Source: Pogostemon cablin (lineage: Eukaryota > Streptophyta > Magnoliopsida > Lamiales > Lamiaceae). From it: a stretch of DNA of 64,000 bases. The DNA lies in the NCBI GenBank assembly GCA_023678885.1, contig CM042994.1, positions 18,509,073-18,573,072 of the forward strand, in the 5' to 3' direction. The notes under the pieces are model-generated. The model had not been told where the DNA came from. It searched no databases and worked only from the letters and a program-made list of their open reading frames with translations. Positions 47,301-58,276 of this stretch are shown here, one piece after another. The position numbers and the translations under genes are program-made. Numbering within the stretch: position 1 is the stretch's first letter; each line of letters starts with the position of its first letter.

Positions 47301-50300
47301 GATCCAAAAATAAATGAAATATTAAATCAAATCATGAACACCAAACATTCAGAAAAATCAATATTCTTTGCCAGAAGATAAATCTCTAGAAGATTTCTGC
47401 CTTCATGGAGGGGTAACAGGTAATGTTGGCCGATGTAATAGCAATAAAATGCGATAACTTTATAGGTTTATATCTCACTAAAGTTATAAAACTAAATAAT
47501 GAACAACTTGAAGCCTCCAAAAAAATGGAGTTGTACATCTCATGGAAAAAAAAGTCCATGCATGTCACTGATCATTAATATCATTCTTACGGGATCAATT
47601 ATAGGATATGTTAATCTACAATATTCATAAAGGAACACTATCATCTAAGAAAAAAAATAATTAATATCTAAGCTGTCCATAAACACCAAATATAATAAAG
47701 GATACTAACAATCTAAAGAACGAGAAATATGATGCGCTATTAGTGGGTTAAATCTCTCTCTTGCTATAAACATTATATTATACATACATGTACCCGCATA
47801 CATATGGAAACATATTACTGGCTAGAAATTATAAGCATATCTCTCTCTCTCTCCTCTCTCTCACTACATTCATGGAGAAAATGATCCATATGAACCAACG
47901 AATTTTATTTGCACAAAATTTTAAGAAAGCAGAAAGGATGGGAAAAGCAAAAACTAAGTTTTACTCTGCTATATCTTTTGCAACTGTTGGAAGAGAATAA
48001 AAATTAAATAATCGTAGAAGGGCTTATTAACTGTTGCACACATACTTTTATCAGCAAACACACATTTTTACATGGAAAGAAAGGATCTCACTCCCGAAAA
48101 GGATAAAGAAGGAAAGAGGAAAATGAATTTTAGTCCCAGTAGAAAAGAGGTTGTAAGATGGAGTCCAGTTATTACTTATCAGATGCATTGCCTACTTAAG
48201 ATTACCGTCAAAACCGTTAAACACAATAAAATGCTAATTAAGCTCATAGCATGATGCAGCACAAGGACATTAGCCCTAATATACTTCAGCCTAGAAACAC
48301 AATTCACCTTCAAACAATAAACAGCAAGACGCCTCCTGGTCTCTGGATTCCCACTCTGAAGATCAGATATAATTGAATGATGGACATCCTCTTTCTGCAC
48401 GAGCATTCCAAAAAGTTAAAAGGAGGAAGCATCTATTGACTGTGATAAGATACAGAATCAAATAAATAAATTGCCCCACCCGTCCGGAATACCCTTCACG
48501 TTTACCATTCTATGTTGTTTTTTTACCAACTTAATTCACTTTTGGGGGATAATTTGGTGTTTTTAGGTAATAATTAAATTGAAAAGTATGTTAGGTGAAG
48601 ATGCCAAATCTGAAATTAAAGTGTATTTTGAGGTTATTGGATTAAGCAGACATTTCCTTTTTTGGGATGTAAAGGTTGTCATGGGACAAACAAATGAGGA
48701 TAGCGTGAAGAGTTCTTTGGGACGTAGGGAGTATATGAGACATAACCCAGATGGAATGAGTTTATAATTTAAAGTTAAGATCAAATAATAGTTCTTGAAG
48801 AAATTATAGAATTCAGGAAATAATAATCCCTCCGTCCCAAAAAAGCCTTCACCTTTTTTTTTGCACGTAGATTAAGAAAAGTGATACTTTTAGGGGTATT
48901 TTGATATTTTCTAGTAATAAATAAATGACAAAGTATGTTAGGTAAGGGTGATAATATTGTGTGTGCGTGTGTGTGTGGGGGGGGGGGGGGGTTAGTTGTT
49001 TTGACTTTTTTATTATATTAGGAGGGTGAAGGCTTTTATGGGACGGATGAAAATGGAAAAAGTGAAGGCTTTTTTTGGGATGGAGAGAGTAATAATAACG
49101 ATAAAAAGATCTGTAACTTCTTAAATCTCAACTTATGATTTACAAGACAAATTGACTGCTGCAATGTCATGTTACTGAATAAGCATACAACTTATTTAAT
49201 GCCCTAAAAACTTATTTAACGGATCAGTTTTAAAAACACCAGCCAGTTTAATTTTCAAAAGAAAGACGGAGCAAGTTTGCTTTTGATGATCTGACTCGTG
49301 TCAGCTGTAATTCATCGTAAAATATTTTCACAACTTAAAGCTGCTTGAGAAGTTTTCAGTTATCATTTTCATCCACCATAAGAACATTTACTACCCTTAG
49401 CCAAACAAAGAGCAATGCCTTCTCAAAAGAACTCAATAGCTTTCTCGTTTTCTACTTAAGCCCAAGCTTGTAATGACGGAGTTCCCTGATCACTTTCTAT
49501 ATAGCTTAGCAGATTCGATCATAAATCAGTAAATGCTTCTAAAGTATCTTAAGCAGTTCAACTCTTCAAAGACAAAGGATAACACAGATCATTCTTGATA
49601 GCAAGTTACTCTCTTTTCATTATATCTACTGCAGAATTTAAATGTCTAAGGTTATACAGGAGTAAATACAAACAAAAATAAGTTTAGTCCTTCAAAAATC
49701 ACAAAATGCAAATAGTAGACCCTTATATGATTTATATCTACAAAATATAGTATTTCACAATAGCTAATTAAAATAACTAACGGAATATATAATGCTAAAT
49801 GAATGTGGTCAAATTTTTGAGATTTCAAAATTGAACAGGAAACAAATAGATTGAAATAAATAAGAAAAAATATAAACAAATACTCACCTGCTCATTAAGA
49901 AAGTGTGCAGAAACCGAATTTAGTGAATAAGAACTTAACTTGTAATCCCTTTGCACAGCCTGCATAAAAGAGAACAATGTTACAAGAAAGAGGAAATTCA
50001 TCTCGGAAAGTCCATGAATGCGATGGTAAGACTTTAAGAAAAAATTATGTGCTCATTCCAAATATTATTAAATTGATATCACATAAGACAACTCTATCGG
50101 TTATAAAAAGAAAAACCTGCAGCAGATCAAATTGAACTCTCCCCTCAATTGTAACTTCTTTACTCTCCCTAATCCCAAGCTGTCTGCACAACTCACGAAG
50201 ATTTGATAAGATAGTTAATTTAATAATGAGTTAAAGAAAATTTAGTTTATTTTCCTTTTCAACTGAAACAATCATGAAATTGTTATTCAGGAATGAAAAT

Positions 50301-50800
50301 AGGAGTTGAACTGAAATAAACCCAAGGGCCAAGGCCACAGGTGACATAAAAAAACTCCACATGACTTGAAACTTTTTATTACAGCAGCAGAAGATTCACT
50401 CTTCTGGAGGTTGCCAATGTGAAAGCAGAAAAGAGAAACCACTAACTGACCTAGAGGAAAAAGTTGTATCTTTGATGCGCACTCTGCTGTTTCGAATACG
50501 TCCAAGTATTGAAAATTCAGCCATGCCCAACACCTCAGCTCTCTGTCCAGGAATTAAACAAAAATGTATCACGAAATCATTTATACTTTGAACACAGTAA
50601 CAGCCATCTGGCAATTCCTAACTTGTGCAGAAACAGAAGGTTTTTTATTGGTTTGAGTAAATTATTGAAAATAGGAACAGAAAGGTAATGTATAGAGAAT
50701 TTCTCCACCTGAATGAGGTATGGCAAATCAAATTTGCAGATGTTATAACCAATTATAATATCTGGGTCCACTTCTCGAATGAAGTCCTACAGTTAGAAGA

Positions 50801-50898
<98 letters not shown>

Positions 50899-53279
50899 AG
50901 GAATTATCAAATAAAAACAAATTTAACGATATAAAACAAATTATACAAATATAATTTCCAGCCTATGAATCATGGAGTATAATGGAAAACTAATCTAACA
51001 TGGGAAAGTAAAAGCAAGCAAGAAGTCAACTTTAATAGTTAATGCCAAACATTTAGTTTTATGTTAATCTGATATCATTGCCGTGCAATCTGAGTGCAGT
51101 TTTGTAAAAGAAGTGAAATACAATCAACAACACCACCCCAAAATGCAAACACACAACAAAAAGGGAAAAATGAAAAATAAACTCAGGCTACTGCTCTGAC
51201 TCTGTTCAAACTTGATATAAATAACAGTGTGTTAACCAAAGAATATTACCCTCCAAGCTAACAAAACCTCCTTTTCGGTGTCAAATGACATAACATCCAC
51301 CCCAACAATTGGTGAGCAAGACTTAAGGGTCATGACATTGCGGATAAATGGCTGACCTTCTCCCTGCAAGGTTACTAGATTGGCTATCTAGAAACCAAAA
51401 GGGGAACAAAAAAAGAGGTAAATGACAAATAAAATTAAGTAAATGGAAATAGAGTAAAGCAGCATATTAATTGTACAACAAACCTGGATAACAGGATCGT
51501 GAGTAGGCTCAGGAAAATGCCCTTTCCTTCCAGCACATTCAATATCGAAACTTAATATACGAAATGGAGCCATCTTTGAGAATTCCCCTTCAGGTGCATG
51601 ACTGATCAGGTCCGTAAAACTAACAGCATTTTGTAAAGGGAAAATCTTTTGAACATGATTATAATGGGAAAGCAAGCTTCTATATTACAACATTATAATA
51701 GTATTCATATTCAAGAGGATACAGGCAATCCAACTCTAATTGACAATAAGAGAGATTCCTCATTGATTTCTTATATTTTCCACCAGGAACTTCTATCCAA
51801 TTCCCCCCGACTACATTGCAATCAATCATGAATCGGAGAGCAAAGAGAACGTTACTCTCATACGTCATAAAACTCTTCATGCCCATCCCATCAATTTGTA
51901 TCCCTCTATCAAGGATGCCTGTCAAACCACCATAAATAGATGAATCAACATTTCGAAAATCAAATATCAGAAATACAATATCTCCAGCAATAATGCATCT
52001 ACTTACAGATTTAGTGCCAACTACCATGTCTAAAATTAATCCCTCCCAAAGTATTTTCTAAATGAAAATAGGCTTAAAAAAAATTAAGTTTGAATAGCAC
52101 AGACTGTCTATAGTACATACCACGGCAGCTAGTGACCATTGTTGGTAGTGCCACTACAATTTTAAGGAAGGACTGGGAACTCTGCTGTTGATAATACATG
52201 ATGCTTCTTCTCTGAACCAGTTCAATACGCCGAACAAATTTTGGAGACTTGCTATTTCGGTTTGCCTCTCTCATTCTACCCTGTAGCAATTGACAAAATT
52301 TGTGATCAGAGTAGATGAAACTATGATTCTAGCGAGGATCTAACTTGTTAAAAAGACTACCTCAAGAATTTGATGGAAACGAGAGATATCATCCGGACCC
52401 ATTCCTGGAGGGCAGTTAATATAAAAATATGGTTCGAATCCATGTACATTACAGCAAACACTATGCCCTGGCCAAGAAGAAACAGTCAGAAATAAATAAT
52501 AATAATAAGTATTCTTTATAAAAACTAAGGAATTCCTATAAGCCATTCAATTTTCTAGGAACAAAAGCCATTAATTACTGATTGAACAGCCAGTTTAAGT
52601 ATCAAAACATATACAAGTCGGAGACTATACCAGTTTCGAAACAGCACAAAGCCAATAATTGACGTTACCTTCTTTGGTTACACCAAATATCCTTATAATT
52701 GCTGCAGGACCCGTAGAACTTGGCATAAGTTCCTTGTGGCTATCTCCAATAATATAATCGATCTCCAGCTGCTGAAATACTGCAAGAATGAAAGAAAAAG
52801 ATAACTAATCCATCACCATATGCACAAGAGGCTCCACTCACTTCTAACATTAAAAATAAAAAACTCAGTACCTCAGTAGCTATATGAACACAAGATAAGA
52901 AACAACACTTTGTGTGGAAAAATATTTCACCAAACATGACAATAACTGAATTTAACTGAAAAAACAAATTAACAAATTTGGACAGAGCACAGAATGCAAC
53001 ATCAGAGGAAGCAGAAATTTAAGCTTGAAATTCAGCGTTACCGATATTCTGAAGTAGTGAGTTGTAGGAATCCGAAAGCTGTGGACGTTTCCATTTGGAC
53101 AAACGGTCGGCGAGGGCACGGTGCTGCATCTCTTCCTCCTCGTATTGAAGTAGGGTTTCCTCCAGAAAAACGTCCTCATCGAACTCTTCTTCTTCAATAA
53201 CTGCCTGATGTTTCAATTGAGGAGACGGAGCTGCCGGCGTCGGAGGCGGCCGTTTCCTTGACTTGCCGGTAGTGCTCAT
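33976..53279 (-). CDS. POLD1: DNA polymerase delta catalytic subunit
   Basis: Thirty exons (5' to 3'): 53279-53042, 52779-52669, 52467-52361, 52280-52121, 51918-51723, 51619-51484, 51387-51250, 50786-50709, 50542-50451, 50183-50117, 49959-49888, 48394-48308, 47225-47106, 47009-46908, 45636-45529, 45388-45293, 45171-45106, 43941-43885, 43761-43674, 43574-43495, 41521-41408, 40420-40306, 40178-40006, 39877-39806, 37106-37032, 36960-36871, 36751-36591, 34431-34358, 34265-34178, 34063-33976. All introns are GT-AG; 3,249 nt encode 1,082 aa, near the usual plant length. Exonuclease motifs: FDIE (D296, E298), NICKFD (D382), YCLKD (Y491, D495). Polymerase motifs: DFASLYPSI (D585), ISANSVYG (N681), YGDTDS (D738, D740). 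C-terminal CysA (C992, C995, C1007, C1010) and CysB/4Fe-4S (C1039, C1042, C1052, C1057). It is the nuclear replicative polymerase and proofreader. No damage seen. It diverges from the ARGLU1-like gene; introns carry many transposons. Confidence 0.97.
34411..34576. repeat. 83-bp tandem duplication covering the 3' splice site of POLD1 exon 28
   Basis: 34,411-34,493 and 34,494-34,576 match with one clear mismatch (ATATCAATTC versus ATATTAATTC). The unit includes the first 21 bases of exon 28, its acceptor, and about 60 bp of intron 27. A further 35-bp imperfect duplication (34,571-34,605 and 34,606-34,640, unit TATTCTAACAGTxCTTGAGAC) follows directly. Confidence 0.9.
34925..35992. mobile_element. 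Non-autonomous hAT-type element (family TAGGGGTGTGC), copy 3, in POLD1 intron 27
   Basis: It begins TAGGGGTGTGCACGGATATTGG, the reverse complement of the right end of copy 1, and the first 260 bp remain collinear with it. The right end has decayed (AATCCGTACACC). Flanks CTTCCACA and CTTCAAACA may be a damaged 8-bp duplication. Subterminal ACCGAAACCG/CCGAACCG words are plentiful. Confidence 0.65.
37937..39719. mobile_element. Probable solo LTR in POLD1 intron 24
   Basis: A 1.78-kb block starts TGTAATACCCC and is followed, like its left flank, by the direct repeat AATATCAA (37,929-37,936 and 39,717-39,724). The last bases read GGATGTGAAT, so the usual terminal CA is not seen, and either the end has mutated or the boundary is off by a few bases. 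The wording CCCCACTAAGCTATGGTTTG near 39,423 and ATCAGATTATGG repeats at 39,195-39,340 resemble plant Ty3/Gypsy LTRs. A more GC-rich stretch (38,400-38,905) has an open frame I do not recognise. It makes intron 24 the longest of the gene. Confidence 0.5.
42314..42598. mobile_element. Stowaway-type MITE in POLD1 intron 20
   Basis: Left end TTCTCCCTCCGTCC and right end GCGGGACAGATAGAA are flanked by TA on both sides. 285 bp, non-coding. Confidence 0.65.
44259..44322. repeat. (AT)n microsatellite in POLD1 intron 17
   Basis: About 30 AT repeats followed by (GT)n and alternating GC/GA words to 44,366. The tyrosine-isoleucine open frames here are artefacts. Confidence 0.95.
48468..48731. mobile_element. 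Degraded Stowaway-like MITE in POLD1 intron 11
   Basis: The left CCCCACCCGTCCGGAATACCC and right TTTGGGACGTAGGGAG are degenerate Stowaway ends in inverted orientation, about 260 bp apart; TA follows the right end. Confidence 0.45.
48826..49089. mobile_element. Stowaway-type MITE in POLD1 intron 11
   Basis: ATCCCTCCGTCCCAAAAAA and its inverse TTTTTTGGGATGGAGAGAG, both flanked by TA, with similarity extending through GCCTTCAC/GTGAAGGC. 264 bp. It contains a GT/G-rich run at 48,957-48,991 that includes about 16 consecutive G. Confidence 0.8.
50804..50893. repeat. (AT)n microsatellite in POLD1 intron 7
   Basis: About 44 AT repeats starting 18 bp upstream of exon 8 on the coding strand, so the tract lies very close to the 3' splice site of that intron. 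Confidence 0.95.
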
Positions 53280-53322
53280 TACGACGGAGAGAGGCTTAGG
53301 GAGATATACGATTCTGAAACTC

Positions 53323-53330
53323 CCGCCAAT
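53323..53330 (-). promoter_or_regulatory. E2F-type site
   Basis: ATTGGCGG on the minus strand fits the plant E2F consensus WTTSSCSS. It lies just upstream of POLD1, a gene expected to be S-phase regulated. Confidence 0.5.
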
Positions 53331-53350
53331 TTGACAAGGTATACTACCGT

Positions 53351-53385
53351 GAGGGGGAGGGGGAGGGGGAGGGGGAGGGAGAGGG
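53351..53385 (+). repeat. G-quadruplex-forming GGGGGA repeat
   Basis: Four runs of five G separated by single A, then GGGA and GAGGG. It is the template strand for POLD1 transcripts if transcription starts upstream of it, and lies 72-106 bp from the POLD1 ATG. Confidence 0.85.
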
Positions 53386-53647
53386 AAACCACGTGATCAT
53401 CGCGTGATGTAAAATAGCCGTTGGGCTATCCTGGCCCATAAAAATATATAAGCCCATTGAAATTTGTAAAGCCCAATCAGTTTTATTGAATAAAAGATGT
53501 CGCGTTTCTCATCCTGCGTTCTTTTCGACTAACAGCGATTTTAGGTCAAAAATCAAATCGCATTAAAATTCTTCCGATACTGCTGCTCATCTAAATCATC
53601 TTCTCCAAATTAATTTGAAACTATTTGGGGTAATTTGAAAAGTAACT

Positions 53648-56286
53648 ATGCCGCGGAGTATATCAAGGTCGCCGTCTTTTTCGCGGCGACGATACTCACG
53701 CTCTCGCTCGCCGGCCGTCTCTCACCGACATTCCGGCCGCCGCGACCGTTCTCGCTCACCTCATAGCAGGTAGCTTTATCGATTCCCTCCTAATTACTTT
53801 TACTATTTACAAAAAAATAAAAATTAATGTTGTAAATTGTTGTGATATTATGCTGAAGTTGTTTTTCTCTTGATTCAATTTGAGTTCTTATGTATGTGTA
53901 ACTGCAATTTGTCTCACTGTCTCTACTCTGACCTACAAATTTGCCGCGTTTGTATGCGATTGTGTAATATTTGATTAGTTATCAGTGCATGTGTTTTATA
54001 TAAGCATGTGTTTTGTAGAACATAAGTGCAAGTTTAAAAGTTTGGTGCTTTGATTATGTATTAAATGTAAAAGACAATTTTTTGAGATGGCCAAGAGACT
54101 GGACTACGATATCGTAATCTTGTGGTGTAGACTTGTATTTGTAATAAAATTTTAGTTTGGACTTAATTTTATGTTTGGGGGACAGAAAGTTTTCTGCGGA
54201 CATTATTAACTATTTGGTAAATGATTATTTATTCCATAATGTGGTTGGAAATGGAAGGAAACAAGATATGCTGAAAGCTTAAATTGGCATTATGAACGAA
54301 ATATAAGAATGATATAAGAACATAGAAATGAAATCAAATTTGACAGAGATTCACCAGTATTCACGTCATGTGCTCCACGGGACACAAGTCTTTATACATT
54401 AACTGTCCATGCTGTAGGCGGCGAAGAAGTCGTTCTCCAGCTTTGAGGCGTCGGAGGAGCCGATCCTCGTCGCCAAAGCAGCATAAGAAACGTAGAAGCC
54501 GAAGTTCTTCTCTATCTCCTTCACCTGAATCAAAAAGTCCCAGTTTAACGTCAAGTGATCGTAAACATGCTGAAAAACTGAAGAAGGAAGAAGAAGAAAG
54601 AAAAATGTAAAGAGATAAGTCATGTCCTGTGCCCTTAGCAAAAATTATTTTGCTCTTAGTTTTAATTGTGCAATTGATGACTTTAATACAGTGGGGTCTA
54701 ATAAGTTGGACCCATGGGATCAAAGTATTGGTTTTATGTTAATCTTCTTGTTTGAATTTGATTTCTGGAAGTTCAGTTGTAAAAACAATGTTATGTTTCT
54801 GAGGATGATCTCTAATATGATGTTATTTTTGATTTGGATAACTCATGAATTAGAGTTGGCCGTAGTTATTCATCTTAAAGCTTTTAGATTGATTTTTTTT
54901 TTTTTTTGTTTCAAGAAAGCTCCATAGTCCTCAAGTTTGTTTATGAAGTTTTTGGATGTTTCCATTTAATAACTTGATGATTAAGTGTGCTTTCTAGACT
55001 GCAGCATGAGGCAGAGCTTAAACAACTAGAAGAAGAGACTGCAAGGAGGTTGGAGGAGGAAATTCGGAGACGGGTAGAGGAGAAATTGGATTCTGAAGAA
55101 ATTAAGTTAGAAATTGAAAGACAAATAAAGGCAGCTCGGAAGAAGCTGTTTGATGATGTTGAAGCTCAACTTCAAAGAGAAAAAGAAGCTGCTCTTGCTG
55201 AAACAAGGGCAAAAGAAGTAAGTTCCTGAGGTGTAAATCTCCTTATTTAATATTTTGCACAATCGAGCAAGTCATGTGATTATGTTGTTCCGTCTCTCTT
55301 AAAAACCATTTACTTGCTTATGTAATACTCTTCTGAAGCTAGTTAGAGGTACAACAGATTTGTGACTTTATCTAAGCCTTGTCATAGTTTTGTATCAATA
55401 TTCATGCAAACATGAAGCTGTTGTGGTCCTCTTTGTTTGACTTTGTTGAACACCAATCTTTATGTTTTGACCCACGTTGACTCCTTTGTTTATGGTTTTA
55501 AAAACTCATCATTATTATTAATTTGCATCGTTAAAATTGAACCTTGCTTTAAATTCTCAAATTAGTTTTTTTATTGAACTTCCTTTTTCCCTAATAAAAA
55601 CAGCGCTCTTGTGGAGTTGTAATATTACGTAATGAAGATTGAGTTCGTTACGGTTCTTTATGAAGGTTTTAGTGATGGTGCTCTTGTCCTTTTAGAATGT
55701 TTTTCCCGTTATGCATGCATCCTCAATGGCTTCTAGTTTCTTCACATTTCAAACAATTAATGAGACTGTTAAAAAAAACAAACCAATCATCTTCCTTTTA
55801 TACGTCATACCTCTCTTCTGCTCATAGGTAATAAGTATTGTTGATAATTTAGTGTCTACTCTTTATAGCATTTCTTGTGATATAGTAAGATTTATACATA
55901 CTGCTGCTTTTAATGTAATATCTTTCTAGTGTGTCCTTTGATTTGTGAAGGCTTCTGTTGTTTTTAGCATTCAGGCTTCTTCCGATTTAACATTTTTCTT
56001 CTATCTAAATAAAATTATGATTATCGTGCAACAGAAACAAGCTCGGAGGGAGAGGGAAGAGCTTGATAAGATGCTCGAGGAAAACCGAAGGAGGGTAGAA
56101 GAAGCGCAGAGGAGAGAAGCTCTGGAACTGCAGCGAGAAGAAGAAGAAAGGCTTAGGGAGTTGGAATTGATCCAAAGACAAAAGGAAGAGGCTGCTCGAA
56201 GGAGAAGAATTGAAGAGGAGGAAGAACATGCAAATCAAATATTACTTGGTAAAAATAAATCTCGGCACAGGATGATCGGTCAGTAG
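53648..56286 (+). CDS. ARGLU1-like arginine/serine- and glutamate-rich coiled-coil protein
   Basis: Exons 53,648-53,769, 54,418-54,606, 54,998-55,217 and 56,035-56,286; junctions are GT-AG and the frame closes at 260 aa. Residues 1 to about 85 are an RS domain (MPRSISRSPSFSRRRYSRSRSP, RRRSRSPALRRRRSRSSSP). From about residue 90 there is a long charged helix/coiled coil rich in Arg and Glu (RLEEEIRRRVEEKL, KQARREREELDKMLEENRRRVEEAQRREAL), ending LGKNKSRHRMIGQ. This layout is that of ARGLU1 (arginine and glutamate-rich 1), a nuclear protein linked to splicing and Mediator in animals; the plant role is less known. The tail after NKSR is shorter than I remember for relatives, where SRPKLSF follows, so the annotated last exon may be one isoform. 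Divergent partner of POLD1. Confidence 0.82.
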
Positions 56287-56907
56287 ATGTACATTAAAAG
56301 ACCATGACATAAGGTTTCTCTGATTCGATCATCGTAAGCTGGAAATATGCCCCCTGCATGTAGTTTCATTTTGTCATTGGCTACCAATCCCAACACTTGC
56401 TAAGCTTCATTTAAGCATGTGCGCATGTTATCTCTATACTTCTAAGTAATTGCAAATGATTAGATTGTTTACTTTGTTGTTTGTCCATCGTTGTAACAGT
56501 TTTCAAATAGATCTCATCGATTGTAGGCACCTAAATTTATATATGGTTCATTGGTGCTCAAATTGATGCGTCCATTCATCCTTCGTGGGAGGTCTAATGA
56601 ACAATTACCCACATTTTACTCAAATATGAAGTTGCAATTCACTGTTTACATTATGTAAAACTTGTGTGGGGGAGATCATATCAACCACTCCAACTCTACC
56701 TTCCACGAAAAAAGTAGGATTACACAATGCCTCCCTAGAAGGAAACTACACGGACCCTCTAATTGGATTTAGGGTCCTAGTCGAAAGAACTTGGAGCTTT
56801 ATGGTCGTCGTCAAAGTATATTGGATTTAGGATCCTAGTCGAAAGTACATGGAGCTTTATGGTTGTCTTCAAGCTCGTAAGTATTTTTTTTTATTTGTAT
56901 GTCCAGC

Positions 56908-57030
56908 TAGGGGTGAGCATAAACCTGAGAAAACCTAAATTTTAAACCAAACCGATGAATTTTGGTTAATTTGGTTCGGTTTTTTCCTTTAGAGTTTGGT
57001 TCTGGTTTGGTTCGATTTCGGTGAGAAGAA
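56908..57030. mobile_element. hAT-type element fragment (family TAGGGGTG), copy 4
   Basis: TAGGGGTGAGCATAAACC followed by AACCAAACCGA/GGTTCGGTTTT words matches the end and subterminal layout of copies 1-3. The opposite end was not found, so it is probably truncated. Confidence 0.4.
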
Positions 57031-57387
57031 TATGTAGAGGCACCTCACAACCCACTCATCTTCCGAGCGTTGATCCTCTTCCTTAAACTATTCTTCCAGT
57101 CATTGAAGGTCTTCAAGTAGGGCTTTTGGCAGACAATTCAATGAGATGAGGTGCGGAATGGGGTCAGATTGAACTGGATCACATCGATGACGGTGTGAAA
57201 ATTTTTAAACAAAAAAGGATCGAATTGAAGCTCAGAAGTTTTGGAGTATGATTGAACTCTTCTTCTAGATAAGAAACTGAAGGAAACCAAGGGTGAAGGG
57301 TGGGTGACTAGGTGGGCTAAAAATGGAGGGTTCTAGAAGGAAGCAGGGGGGGAGTGTTCAACAACGTCAAATTTGGTATATCAACTA

Positions 57388-57671
57388 CTCCATTCGTCCT
57401 CAAATATTTTACACTTTCCTTTTTCATTCGTCCCTCAAAGTATTTCACACTTTACTTTTACTAAATTTGGTAAAAATACATTACAATAATACACACTTTT
57501 TACACATCTCAATATAATACTTACTTTTCACATCTCCCAACAATTTTACACACTTTTTTCATTAAATCAACTAAAATATATATTCTCTTTCTTACTTTAT
57601 ATATAAAAATACAAAATTTTCTTAAACTCCGCACACACCAATACGTGAAATACTTATTGGAACGGAGGGAG
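57388..57671. mobile_element. Stowaway-type MITE
   Basis: CTCCATTCGTCCTCAAATATTT and the inverse GAAATACTTATTGGAACGGAGGGAG, each flanked by TA. 284 bp. The left end contains a second partial copy of itself (CATTCGTCCCTCAAAGTATTT). Confidence 0.7.
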
Positions 57672-57929
57672 TATTTTCAATCCTGTATGTGAGTGAGGTG
57701 TGGGGGAGAGAGGGTGAGGATAATAGATGGTGGCTTAGGAAGTTAAAAATCCTAGAGTAGTCTTGGTTGAGACCGAGAATCATAATTCGTGAGACGGATT
57801 ATCCATTAACCAAAATAAATATATTTTATATTAAATTAAAAAACAAATTAAAGAAAAAAGGGGCCTGTTTGTTTAGCGAATTAATGTCCTATATACTCCA
57901 CATTCAAATTTAAGCACCTCACGCTAGGA

Positions 57930-58276
57930 ACAAGTATTTATTTTTTGGAGTTTTTTCGATTTAGGGCCTGAAAAATGTACTAACTATCGATTCAGGGCTT
58001 GAAATATTTTTTTTATCAATTCGGGGCCTGATTTATTTAAAACTATCAATACAAGACTTAAGATTCTAACATCGTTATCTCATTCTTTAACAGAAGTTAA
58101 AGTGTACACTCAATCCACATCATCATCTATATGACACCAAATAAATCTCAAAACATAAATTGTAAATTATGCTGACAACTACGAAGAGAAGGCCTAACGA
58201 CGCAGGAGAGATCACTCTTCATTCTTCATCTTTTCCATTTCCTTCTTTTTCTTTAATTTCTTGTTGAGGTTATTTT
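57930..58276. other. Transposon-like flank with three GGGCCTGAAAT-type words
   Basis: GATTTAGGGCCTGAAAAATG, GATTCAGGGCTTGAAATATT and AATTCGGGGCCTGATTTATT occur in succession, like the end of a non-autonomous MULE. The Gypsy LTR starts directly after. No gene seen. Confidence 0.3.

Larger units (their letters stand above)
53280..53647. promoter_or_regulatory. Divergent promoter shared by POLD1 (-) and the ARGLU1-like gene (+)
   Basis: Only 368 bp separates the two start codons. Visible elements: an E2F-type ATTGGCGG on the minus strand (53,323-53,330, 44 bp from the POLD1 ATG); a G-run block at 53,351-53,385; and four site II motifs (TGGGCT 53,422, GGCCCA 53,433, AGCCCA 53,451, AGCCCA 53,470). 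Site II/TCP and E2F sites are known in promoters of plant replication genes. A TATA-like AAATATATAA at 53,442-53,451 lies between site II copies. Motif function is inferred. Confidence 0.7.
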
